44,737 bases of DNA from Dokdonella_A sp039926425 (GTDB lineage: Bacteria; Pseudomonadota; Gammaproteobacteria; Xanthomonadales; Rhodanobacteraceae). Under the pieces are notes generated by a model that saw nothing but the letters and a program-made list of their open reading frames with translations, ran no database searches and was not told the DNA's origin. This document shows positions 1 through 7,325 of the stretch, in pieces. The stretch covers positions 1 through 44,737 of the forward strand of contig NZ_JBDSWZ010000074.1 of the NCBI RefSeq assembly GCF_039926425.1. Reading direction: 5' to 3'. Each line of letters begins with the position of its first letter. Within the stretch, counting starts at the first letter, position 1. A program made the position numbers and the translations under genes.

Positions 1-1308
1 GTCGGAATCTGTCCTGCCCGACTTCAACGCCGAATGAAAACGCGTGCATCGCATGCGCACATCGGCCAGATCTCCGATCGAACCGATGCTGCGTTCCGCA
101 TCGCCCATGATCAGCGCCGCGTGGCGAGCGAGGGTGGCCTGCCGATCGTGATCGAGCTCTACCGTCACGACGTTTGCCAGCACGTCGAGGATGCGGATCA
201 GCACCGCGGCGCTTCCGGCTGCGCTCTGGCGGATCATGTGGAACATCGTGTCGGTCAGTCCGTCGTAGGAAAGCGTCCGGATGACGAGCACACATCGGCC
301 TTCGCGGTCGTAGGTCGACCGCGGCAGCGCATGCTCGACCAGATCGCACAGCGCGGTGCCGAGTCGATCGAGCACACTGATTGCGGTGTGTGGATCGTTG
401 ATGCCGGGTGAGAGCGCACGCACGGCCACTTCGACAAGCTGACGAACGATGAACTCGAGATCCTCCGAGCTTCCGCGCTGCGTTCCGAATGAGGTCGACT
501 GGCGGGTGATGTCGTCGACGTCGTCGACCGGTGGGCTCGCGAGTGCGATCGCGACACCCGGAAACAGATATTCGCCCGGTCGAAGCAGCAGCCGGATCGT
601 CGTCTTCCGCTCGGAGGCCCAATCCGCCAGACCTTCTTCATCGACATGCAGCAGATAGCCCCTGCGCTTGTCGTTCACGATCAGCGCATCCGGCCCGAAG
701 ACCGCAGAACAATCCACCGATGCCTGCTCCCGGTCTTTTGGTTCGAGCCGCTTGACCGCTTCGCGCACGTCCTCGCTGACAAGGTCGATCACCACATCGA
801 CGTTGATCCGGCTCGCCATGTGACCGACGAAATAGACCAGTGTCGCGACGCAGAAGAACGCGAGGAGGATCGCCACCGTCATCGACAGGTGCGGCGTGAA
901 CGCGCCCTCCTCCTGCGTACGGACGCTGCGCAACACCATCAACGCGTAGCTGAAGGTCGCGAGAAACGCGCCCAACGCGACCTGGTTGCCGCGATCACGC
1001 GTGAAATTGCGCAGGAGTCGTGGACCCATCTGCCCCGCCGCCAGCGACAGCGCCGCGATGGTGATCGAGAACACCGTACCGGCGACGCCAATCGTCGATG
1101 AGGCAACCGCACCGAGCAAGGTTCGCGCGCCAGTCCCGCCGCCGTTGTAGAGCCAGTTGCTGGCAAGCAACGATTGCGGGAGAAGATCCGCCCGATCAAT
1201 CCATACGAGCAGCAGTGCGAGGCCGATGCCCGCGACGACCATTCCGGCCGGCACCAGCCAGAACGCGTCGCGCAACAGGCCGGACCATTTCTGCAGTCTT
1301 GCAAGCAT
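1..1308 (-). CDS. DUF2254 family inner-membrane protein (3' end cut by window edge)
   Basis: The minus-strand frame starts at ATG 1308-1306 and stays open for 436 codons to base 1 without a stop, so the C-terminus is cut off. DUF2254 proteins are usually about 420-450 residues, so little is missing. Four hydrophobic segments are visible in the first ~170 residues (around 15-37, 50-75, 90-110 and 122-145), followed by a soluble region containing RQLVEVAVRALSPGINDP, a stretch typical of DUF2254. The biochemical function of the family is unknown; an inner-membrane role is inferred from the helices. The start ATG overlaps the TGA of the upstream antiporter gene (TGATG), implying translational coupling and a shared transcript. 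Confidence is high for the family and absent for a function. Confidence 0.8.
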   Translation of the reverse strand, partial: MLARLQKWSGLLRDAFWLVPAGMVVAGIGLALLLVWIDRADLLPQSLLASNWLYNGGGTGARTLLGAVASSTIGVAGTVFSITIAALSLAAGQMGPRLLRNFTRDRGNQVALGAFLATFSYALMVLRSVRTQEEGAFTPHLSMTVAILLAFFCVATLVYFVGHMASRINVDVVIDLVSEDVREAVKRLEPKDREQASVDCSAVFGPDALIVNDKRRGYLLHVDEEGLADWASERKTTIRLLLRPGEYLFPGVAIALASPPVDDVDDITRQSTSFGTQRGSSEDLEFIVRQLVEVAVRALSPGINDPHTAISVLDRLGTALCDLVEHALPRSTYDREGRCVLVIRTLSYDGLTDTMFHMIRQSAAGSAAVLIRILDVLANVVTVELDHDRQATLARHAALIMGDAERSIGSIGDLADVRMRCTRFHSALKSGRTDSD

Positions 1309-2582
1309 CAGGCGTTTCCTGTCGGTTCGTTGACATCCGCTGGCCCGCACGCGTTGCCGAGCCAGCGTCGAGTGAGACGGCCGATCGTCAGTCCCTGCAT
1401 CAGCACCGAGAACAGCACCACCGTGTAGGTCAACAGCACGACGAGATCGCGCTCGGGACTTTTCGGCAGCGAGAGCGCGAGGGCGACCGAGATTCCACCG
1501 CGAAGGCCGGCCCACACGAGAACTTTCGATGACCCTTTGGGCAACCGGAACCAGCGTGGAAGCAGAGCGACCGGGAGGCCGACCGTGAGCGACCGCGCAG
1601 CGAGTGACAGAACGACCACCGCCAGCGCGATCGGAATGGCCCGCAGCGGAAGATCCATCACCAGCGCCTCGAGTCCGATCAGGACGAACAGCAGCGAATT
1701 GAGAACGGTGTCGACCAGCGCCCAGAACCGATCCAGCTCGACGCGTGTCTGCTGCGACATCGCCAGTTCGCGCCCCTTGTTTCCGACGATCAGTCCGACG
1801 ATCACCATCGCGAGAGGGCCCGAAACACCCAATGGGGTCGCCAACGCATATCCGCCCATCACAGCCGCGAGCGTCACGAGGATTTCGACTTCGTAATTGT
1901 CGACAGCCCTCAATGCGTAGAACGCGATGGCGCCGACTGCGCCGCCGAGTGCCAATCCACCCACCACTTCGCGAACCGCGAATACGCTCAAGGACACGGG
2001 CGAAGGTGTCGTTCCGTTGAGGGCAAGCTCCGAAAAGATCGCGAAGAGCACCACGCCGACGCCGTCATTGAACAGCGATTCCGCCGCGATCGTCGTCTCC
2101 AGCTCGTGCGGAGCCTTTGCGGATTTGAGGGCGCCGATCACCGCCACCGGATCGGTGGGAGCGATCAGGGCACCGAACACCAGCGACATCGGAAGGGACA
2201 GCTCGAACCCCGCCCAGCGGAGGGAGAAGTACGTTGCGATGCCGATGATGAAGGCGGTTGCCAACGTCCCCACCAGCGCAAGGAAGCCGACTTGCCAGCG
2301 AAACGAGCGAAGCGCATGCGCGTCGACGTGCAGAGCACCGGCAAACAGCAGGAACGAGAGCATGCCCTGCAGCAGCAACACGCTGAAGTCGATCGACGCC
2401 AGTTGTTTTGCGGCGGCATCCGGAAGCGCCCCGAAACCAACATGGATGGCGCCAAGCATGGTCACGGATACAAGCAGCGATAGCGCGAAGATGCCGACCG
2501 CCATCGGCAACTTGAGCCAGCGCTCGTTGATCCACGCACATGCGGCAGTCACCGCAATCAGGATTGCCGCGATTTCATTCAA
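1308..2582 (-). CDS. CPA1-type cation/proton antiporter
   Basis: This multi-spanning membrane protein of the CPA1 (NhaP-like) monovalent cation/proton antiporter family exchanges Na+ or K+ for H+ across the inner membrane. About 12 hydrophobic helices are visible. The diagnostic segments are GALIAPTDPVAVIGALK, AESLFNDGVGVVLF (the membrane-embedded Asp region) and WAGLRGGISVALALSLP. The open frame extends back to an ATG at 2690, but homology begins at about NEIAAILIAV, so I prefer the TTG at 2582 (424 residues). The longer start would add a non-hydrophobic 36-residue leader and intrude on the divergent clc promoter region. The stop overlaps the DUF2254 start by 1 bp. Ion specificity cannot be read from sequence. 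The start choice is moderately uncertain. Confidence 0.85.
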   Translation of the reverse strand: MNEIAAILIAVTAACAWINERWLKLPMAVGIFALSLLVSVTMLGAIHVGFGALPDAAAKQLASIDFSVLLLQGMLSFLLFAGALHVDAHALRSFRWQVGFLALVGTLATAFIIGIATYFSLRWAGFELSLPMSLVFGALIAPTDPVAVIGALKSAKAPHELETTIAAESLFNDGVGVVLFAIFSELALNGTTPSPVSLSVFAVREVVGGLALGGAVGAIAFYALRAVDNYEVEILVTLAAVMGGYALATPLGVSGPLAMVIVGLIVGNKGRELAMSQQTRVELDRFWALVDTVLNSLLFVLIGLEALVMDLPLRAIPIALAVVVLSLAARSLTVGLPVALLPRWFRLPKGSSKVLVWAGLRGGISVALALSLPKSPERDLVVLLTYTVVLFSVLMQGLTIGRLTRRWLGNACGPADVNEPTGNA

Positions 2583-2819
2583 TGGGATGGACCCGACAGC
2601 AGACCGTGCGGCAGCGCATGTCCCATGATAGCGCCCACCGGATGTCCTCGCCTGATCCGCACACGGAGCATCAAGCCATTCCGCGAACACCCGTCAGCGT
2701 GCACGAATCCTGGCGTGACGCATCTTCCCTGCCCGAGTTCGTCTTCGAACAACATTTGCCCGATGGCTGCCGAAGCTCGACACTTGCGTGCCCGAACGAC
2801 TTTCGAACACCACTGACCG

Positions 2820-4181
2820 ATGGCAAGCGATCGACTTCGAACAGCGTGGACGCGCTACAAGGCGCTGCGACACAACGAGCTGTTCGCGCCCGCGCAGTGG
2901 AAGCGACGCATTGCGTTGTGGAGCGGCGGCATTCTCGTCGGTGTCGCCGCGATCGTGTTTGCGCGTGGAAGCGATCTTGCGTTCGCCGGTTTCGAACGGG
3001 TCGTTGCGATCTCGCCGTGGTTGCCGCTGCTGCTCACTCCGGCCGTTTTCGCCGGCCTCGCCTGGCTGACCCTCGGTGCGCTCAAGTCGACGCGCGGCAG
3101 CGGCATTCCGCAGGTCATCGCGGCGATCGAGGTGGAAGACACGGGCTTCCGCGCGCGGCTTCTGTCCCTTCCGGTCGCGGCGGGCAAGATGCTGCTGACG
3201 CTCGTTGCGCTGGCCGGCGGCGCGTCGATCGGGCGCGAGGGACCCACCGTGCACGTCGGCGCCGGGCTGATGCTCTGGCTCGGCCGGCGCTTCGGCTACA
3301 CCGACCCGAAGATCCTTTCGCGATTCATCCTCGCCGGTGGCGGCGCAGGCATCGCGGCAGCCTTCAACACGCCCCTGGCTGGCGTCGTTTTCGCGATCGA
3401 GGAACTCGCCGGTACCTACGAACACCGCTTCAGCGGAATCGTGCTGACGGCGGTCATCTTTGCCGGCGTCGTCTCTCTCGGCGTGTCGGGCAACTACGCC
3501 TACTTCGGCAAGGTCGACGCGATCCTGCCGCTCGGCCAGGGCTGGCTTGCTGTCGCACTGTGCGGTGTCTGCGGAGGCATCGGCGGTGGACTCTTCGCGC
3601 GCTTGATCCTGCTCGACGAGAGCGGCGTCCTCGGTCGCATCGCGACTCTTCGCCAACGCGCTCCGATCCGCTTCGCGGCAGCGTGCGGACTGACACTCGC
3701 CGTCCTCGGCGTGTTCAGCGGTAGCGCGATCTACGGAACCGGATACGCGCAGGCGCACGCGCTCGTGCAGGCGACCCACGATCAAGCGGCGACCTTTGGC
3801 CTGCTGAAACTCGCGGCGAACACGCTGTCCTACTGGGCCGGCATTCCTGGCGGTATTTTCTCGCCGGCGCTCGCGGTCGGCGCAGGCATGGGCAATACGC
3901 TGGCAAGCCTGCTCGGCGGCACCGATCCAAAAGCCGTCGTGTTGCTCGGCATGGCGGCGTTTCTCGCCGGCGTGACGCAAGCGCCGTTGACTGCCGCGGT
4001 GATCTCCCTGGAGCTCACCGCCAATCAGAGCCTGATCCTTCCGATCATGGCCGTGTGCCTGCTCTCTCGCGCGTTCTCGACGCTCGCATGTCCGACACCG
4101 ATCTACCGCGCATTCGCGAGCCGACTTGTCGAGCAGCGGCAATCACCCGACGCACCGGTGTCCGCCGGACCGCAAGGATAG
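2820..4181 (+). CDS. ClC-family chloride/proton antiporter
   Basis: This 453-residue integral membrane protein is a ClC-type anion/proton exchanger, similar to E. coli ClcA. Visible signatures are GSGIP (about residues 93-97, selectivity-filter Ser94), GREGPTVHVGAG with the gating Glu140, AIEE with the proton glutamate Glu195, and GIPGGIFSPALAVGAGMG near residue 345. A Tyr in CPTPIYRAF matches the central Tyr of the chloride site. Both the external and internal glutamates are present, so coupled Cl-/H+ exchange is more likely than a passive channel. It is divergent from the CPA1 antiporter, with the photolyase-like genes downstream. No CBS domain is present. The start ATG has only a weak ribosome binding site, but no better in-frame start fits the family. 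Confidence 0.92.
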   Translation: MASDRLRTAWTRYKALRHNELFAPAQWKRRIALWSGGILVGVAAIVFARGSDLAFAGFERVVAISPWLPLLLTPAVFAGLAWLTLGALKSTRGSGIPQVIAAIEVEDTGFRARLLSLPVAAGKMLLTLVALAGGASIGREGPTVHVGAGLMLWLGRRFGYTDPKILSRFILAGGGAGIAAAFNTPLAGVVFAIEELAGTYEHRFSGIVLTAVIFAGVVSLGVSGNYAYFGKVDAILPLGQGWLAVALCGVCGGIGGGLFARLILLDESGVLGRIATLRQRAPIRFAAACGLTLAVLGVFSGSAIYGTGYAQAHALVQATHDQAATFGLLKLAANTLSYWAGIPGGIFSPALAVGAGMGNTLASLLGGTDPKAVVLLGMAAFLAGVTQAPLTAAVISLELTANQSLILPIMAVCLLSRAFSTLACPTPIYRAFASRLVEQRQSPDAPVSAGPQG

Positions 4182-4213
4182 CCGTGGTTCAGAGTGGCGC
4201 CGTGCCCGGTGCG

Positions 4214-5404
4214 ATGCGATCCTTCACTCCGACTCGTGCCGCGGCGCTCGATCGATTGGCGCAGTTCGCGCCGTCTGCAGGCCAAGCCTACGCGTTGGAC
4301 AGGAACACGGACCATGGGCCGGATTCGGAAGGCGCAGTGTCCCGACTCTCCCCCTATCTACGCCACCGTCTGATCACAGAACGAGAAGTGGTTGCCGAGG
4401 TCCTCCGCTTGCATGGCGCCGCAGCAAGCGGGAAATTCGTGCAGGAAGTCCTGTGGCGAACCTACTGGAAGGGGTGGCTGGACATGCGTCCGGCAGTCTG
4501 GACCCGGTTCCTCGATGAACGCGAACGGCAGCGTCTGGGCGCGCACGATGCGCGTACGCTCGACGCCGCCGAACGCGGCGCAACGGGAATCGACGGCTTC
4601 GACGACTGGGCGCGCGAACTCGTTGCAACGGGCTATCTCCACAACCATGCGCGCATGTGGTTCGCGTCAATCTGGATCTTCACGCTGCGGCTTCCGTGGA
4701 CGCTCGGCGCCGATTTCTTCCTGCGTCACCTGCTCGATGCGGACGCCGCAAGCAACACGTTGTCGTGGCGGTGGGTTGCCGGGCTGCACACCGTGGGCAA
4801 GATCTATCTCGCGACCGCCGACAACATCGCGCGCTGCACCAACGGCCGCTTCTCGCCTGTCGGACTGGTGACTGCCGCGGCGGCGGTCACCGACGCGTTC
4901 GTCGTACCTCCGGCAATCGTCCCACTGGCGTTGAACTCGCCAGACAACGTGCCATCGCTCCTGCTGGTCACGCACGAGGACATGCATCCGGAGTCGGTCG
5001 TGCCGGACGGCACGACAGTCGCCGCCGTGGTCGTCGCGATCGACGCAACGTTGCTGTGGGGCGACAAAAGCCGGGAGTTCGCCGCAACGGCGGGCGACGA
5101 TACCGCGACCCGCTGCGACGCTCATTTCCGCAGGACGACGACACGTTCGGACACGCTCGATGCGTCGACATTGATCGACGCAGCACGCGCGGCAGGTGTC
5201 CGTCAGATCATCACCGCGCGTGCGCCGGTCGGCCCGGTTGCCGATGCGCTTGCCGCGCTCAGCGGGAACCTGGCGAACGCGCAGATCACGCTCGTGCAAT
5301 TGCAGAGGCAATGGGATTCGACCTTCTGGCCCCATGCGACAAAGGGCTACTTTGCATTCCGCGAACACATTCTTGCGTTGTTGCACAAGGAAGGTCTCGC
5401 GTGA
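4214..5404 (+). CDS. photolyase-like FAD-binding protein with C-terminal alpha/beta domain
   Basis: This 396-residue protein begins directly with the helical FAD-binding fold of the cryptochrome/photolyase family, without the usual N-terminal antenna domain. SRLSPYLRHRLITEREV, WRTYWKGWL, YLHNHARMWFASIWIF and ASNTLSWRWVAGLHT are the FAD-pocket segments. From about residue 240 onward there is an alpha/beta-looking region, with strands such as PSLLLVTHED, VAAVVVAID and VRQIITARAP, ending in WDSTFWPHATKGYFAFRE. This suggests an order reversed with respect to classical photolyases. I chose ATG 4214 because MRSFTPTRAAALDRL matches how relatives start; the open frame extends upstream into clc. The gene sits 40 bp before the iron-sulfur photolyase. 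Its substrate is unknown; DNA repair or photoreception is inferred from family and context. Confidence 0.8.
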   Translation: MRSFTPTRAAALDRLAQFAPSAGQAYALDRNTDHGPDSEGAVSRLSPYLRHRLITEREVVAEVLRLHGAAASGKFVQEVLWRTYWKGWLDMRPAVWTRFLDERERQRLGAHDARTLDAAERGATGIDGFDDWARELVATGYLHNHARMWFASIWIFTLRLPWTLGADFFLRHLLDADAASNTLSWRWVAGLHTVGKIYLATADNIARCTNGRFSPVGLVTAAAAVTDAFVVPPAIVPLALNSPDNVPSLLLVTHEDMHPESVVPDGTTVAAVVVAIDATLLWGDKSREFAATAGDDTATRCDAHFRRTTTRSDTLDASTLIDAARAAGVRQIITARAPVGPVADALAALSGNLANAQITLVQLQRQWDSTFWPHATKGYFAFREHILALLHKEGLA

Positions 5405-5444
5405 GCGCATGGCGCAGACATCCGTTTCCGGTCGGTGGTTGCCG

Positions 5445-6389
5445 ATGACCGCGATCCGCAATCTGATCCTCGTCCTTGGCGATCAGTTGACGCCGACCCT
5501 CTCGAGCCTCGCAGCCGGTGATCCGGCGCGCGATCGCGTGTTGATGGCGGAGCTCAGTGACGAGACGACCTACGTGCCACACCACAAGAAGAAGATCGCC
5601 TTCCTGTTTTCGGCGATGCGCCATTTCGCGGTGGAGCTTCGGGGACTGGGCTGGACCGTCGACTATGTGGCACTCGACGCGCCGGGCAATTGCGGCGACT
5701 TCACCGGACAGGTCGCCGACGCCGTCGCCCGACTCCAGCCCACGCGTGTCCTCGTCACCACGGCGGGCGAGTGGCGCGTGCAGCAGATGCTCGAACGATG
5801 GCGAACGTCTCTCGCGGTGCCGGTCGAGATTCTTGCCGACGACCGTTTTTTCTGCTCGACGGACGCATTCGCTGCGTGGACGGAGGGACGGTCGCCGCTA
5901 CGCATGGAATATTTCTACCGGAACATGCGGCGCCAGACCGGATTGCTGATGGATGGTGAGCAGCCGGCGGGTGGGAAGTGGAATTTTGATGCCGACAATC
6001 GAAAACCGGCGCGGACCGACCTCTTCATGCCGCGTCCCGCGCGCTACGTGGCCGACGGCATCACGACCGACGTGCTCGCGCTGGTCGCCGCCCGTTTCGA
6101 CCATCATTTCGGTGACCTGCACCCATTCGGGTACGCGGTCACCCGACGGGACGCGGAAGCCGCATTCGAGACGTTCGTTGAACGCGCGCTCCCGCGATTC
6201 GGCGACTATCAGGATGCGATGCTGATTGGCGAGCCGTTCCTGTACCACGCCGTCATCGCGCAGTATCTCAACTGCGGGCTGCTCGATCCGCGACGCGTCT
6301 GCAACCGGGTGGAAGCGGCCTGGCGCGCAGGTGCGGTCCCGCTCAATGCGGCGGAAGGATTCATTCGCCAGATTCTAGGCTGGCGCTAA
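5445..6389 (+). CDS. N-terminal part of interrupted FeS photolyase (antenna domain and start of FAD domain)
   Basis: This is the 314-residue product expected if the TAA at 6387-6389 terminates translation. It contains the Rossmann-like antenna domain (NLILVLGDQLTP, MAELSDETTYVPHHKKKIAFLFSAMRHFA), which in PhrB relatives holds a lumazine chromophore, and the first helices of the catalytic domain, up to AAEGFIRQILGWR. It lacks the iron-sulfur cysteines and most of the FAD pocket, so by itself it should not be a functional photolyase. ATG 5445 was chosen because MTAIRNLILVLGDQL is the family-type start. The longer open frame upstream is out of register with any homology and overlaps the preceding gene. 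Confidence 0.7.
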   Translation: MTAIRNLILVLGDQLTPTLSSLAAGDPARDRVLMAELSDETTYVPHHKKKIAFLFSAMRHFAVELRGLGWTVDYVALDAPGNCGDFTGQVADAVARLQPTRVLVTTAGEWRVQQMLERWRTSLAVPVEILADDRFFCSTDAFAAWTEGRSPLRMEYFYRNMRRQTGLLMDGEQPAGGKWNFDADNRKPARTDLFMPRPARYVADGITTDVLALVAARFDHHFGDLHPFGYAVTRRDAEAAFETFVERALPRFGDYQDAMLIGEPFLYHAVIAQYLNCGLLDPRRVCNRVEAAWRAGAVPLNAAEGFIRQILGWR

Positions 6390-6392
6390 TAC

Positions 6393-6974
6393 GTGCAAGG
6401 CATCTACTGGCTCAAGATGCCCGGCTACGAACACAGCAACGTGTTTGCGCACACCCGCGCCCTGCCGGGATTCTACTGGACGGCCGAAACGGACATGGCG
6501 TGTGTCCGCGCCACCGTCACGCAAACCCGTGAGTACGCCTACGCCCATCACATCCAGCGCCTGATGATCACGGGCAACTTCGCGCTGCTGGCCGGCGTCG
6601 ACCCGCACGCGTTGCACGAGTGGTATCTCAGCGTCTACAGCGATGCGTACGAGTGGGTCGAGCTGCCGAACACTGTCGGCATGAGCCAGTTCGCCGACGG
6701 CGGCCTCCTCGCATCGAAACCATACGCGGCGAGCGGCGCGTACATCCATCGCATGTCCGACTATTGCCGATCATGCCGCTACGCCGTGAAGGTGCGGACC
6801 GGCCCGGATGCATGCCCGTTCAACGCGCTGTACTGGCATTTCATCGCGCGGAACCGCGAGCGCTTTGCCGCCAATCCACGGATGATGCCGGTGGTCCGCA
6901 TCCACGACCGGTTTTCGGCAGACGAGCGGCAACGCATTGCCGAGAGTGCCGGAACGTTCCTCGGCTCGTTGTGA
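6393..6974 (+). CDS. C-terminal part of interrupted FeS photolyase (FAD core and 4Fe-4S site)
   Basis: This in-frame continuation after the TAA could begin at GTG 6393, but there is no Shine-Dalgarno sequence before it, so independent initiation is doubtful. It carries most of the catalytic FAD domain and all predicted cluster cysteines: one in TDMACVRAT, two in SDYCRSCRY and one in GPDACPFNALYWHF. The conserved NFALLAGVDPHALHEWYLSVY and WVELPNTVGMSQFADGG segments are intact. The sequence shows no frameshift or further stop, as would be expected after long decay. The stop TGA at 6972-6974 overlaps the ATG of the DUF2256 gene. Translation by read-through, by restart, or not at all cannot be decided from sequence. 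Confidence 0.6.
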   Translation: MQGIYWLKMPGYEHSNVFAHTRALPGFYWTAETDMACVRATVTQTREYAYAHHIQRLMITGNFALLAGVDPHALHEWYLSVYSDAYEWVELPNTVGMSQFADGGLLASKPYAASGAYIHRMSDYCRSCRYAVKVRTGPDACPFNALYWHFIARNRERFAANPRMMPVVRIHDRFSADERQRIAESAGTFLGSL

Positions 6975-7141
6975 TGAAAAAGCGCATCGCGAAATCCGAC
7001 TTGCCGACGAAGACCTGTACGGCGTGTGGACGCCCGTTCGCGTGGCGCAAAAAGTGGGAGCGCGATTGGGACAGCGTGAAAACGTGTTCGGACCGCTGCA
7101 GGAGCGACCTGCGTCGACGGACCAGGGAATCGTCGAAGTGA
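6974..7141 (+). CDS. DUF2256 zinc-ribbon-like small protein
   Basis: This 55-residue basic protein starts MKKRIAKSDLPTKTC and contains CTACGRPFAWRKKWERDW followed by CSDRC. That pattern of two paired cysteines (CxxC and CxxxC) with the WRKKWE core defines DUF2256. A small metal-binding fold is likely. The family commonly sits beside cryptochrome/photolyase genes, and here its ATG overlaps the photolyase stop (TGATG), so it is probably translated with that gene. Its molecular role is unknown. A premature stop upstream could lower its expression through polarity. Identification is confident despite the size because nearly every family-typical residue is present. Confidence 0.85.
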   Translation: MKKRIAKSDLPTKTCTACGRPFAWRKKWERDWDSVKTCSDRCRSDLRRRTRESSK

Positions 7142-7200
7142 CCAGCCGAGTCGATGGCCAGGGCTCGGCTGCACCTCGTCACGCCTGAGTGCCAAGCGGA

Positions 7201-7218
7201 TCCGGACGCCCGTCCGGA
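7201..7218. repeat. perfect 8-bp inverted repeat between convergent genes
   Basis: TCCGGACG, a CC spacer and CGTCCGGA form a perfect palindrome in the 184-bp gap between the DUF2256 gene (plus) and katG (minus). It could act as a hairpin at the end of either transcript. There is no run of T on either strand, so a classical intrinsic terminator is not supported. Confidence 0.4.
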
Positions 7219-7325
7219 AGACGGAGCGACCGACCCCAACGCCGCGGACGACGATCGATCGAACGGCCAGCCCCACTTCGAGACTGGCCCCACTCCATCC
7301 ATCCGCGACGTTCAATCGACGTTCG

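Larger units (their letters stand above)
5445..6974 (+). pseudogene. iron-sulfur (6-4) photolyase/cryptochrome (PhrB/CryB class), interrupted by in-frame TAA
   Basis: Read through one stop codon, this frame gives a 509-codon protein matching the FeS-BCP (CryPro) class of prokaryotic (6-4) photolyases such as Agrobacterium PhrB (about 507 residues). Codon 315 is TAA where the family has Glu in ILGWREYVRGIYW; the flanking residues ILGWR and YVQGIYW are intact and in the same frame. One G-to-T change explains it. All four predicted 4Fe-4S cysteines (Cys353, 441, 444, 457) lie after the stop. Each is offset by exactly 3 from PhrB Cys350, 438, 441 and 454, which argues that the alignment is right. 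No other decay is visible. It may be a recent pseudogene, a read-through gene, or an assembly or sequencing error. Confidence 0.85.

Noticed and set aside
2694..4142. 482-codon minus-strand frame across the ClC gene
   Set aside because: It is Arg/Glu/Asp-rich antisense shadow without hydrophobic or catalytic patterns.
6387..6389. Possible selenocysteine or pyrrolysine insertion at the photolyase stop
   Set aside because: The codon is TAA, not TGA or TAG, and the family has Glu at this position.
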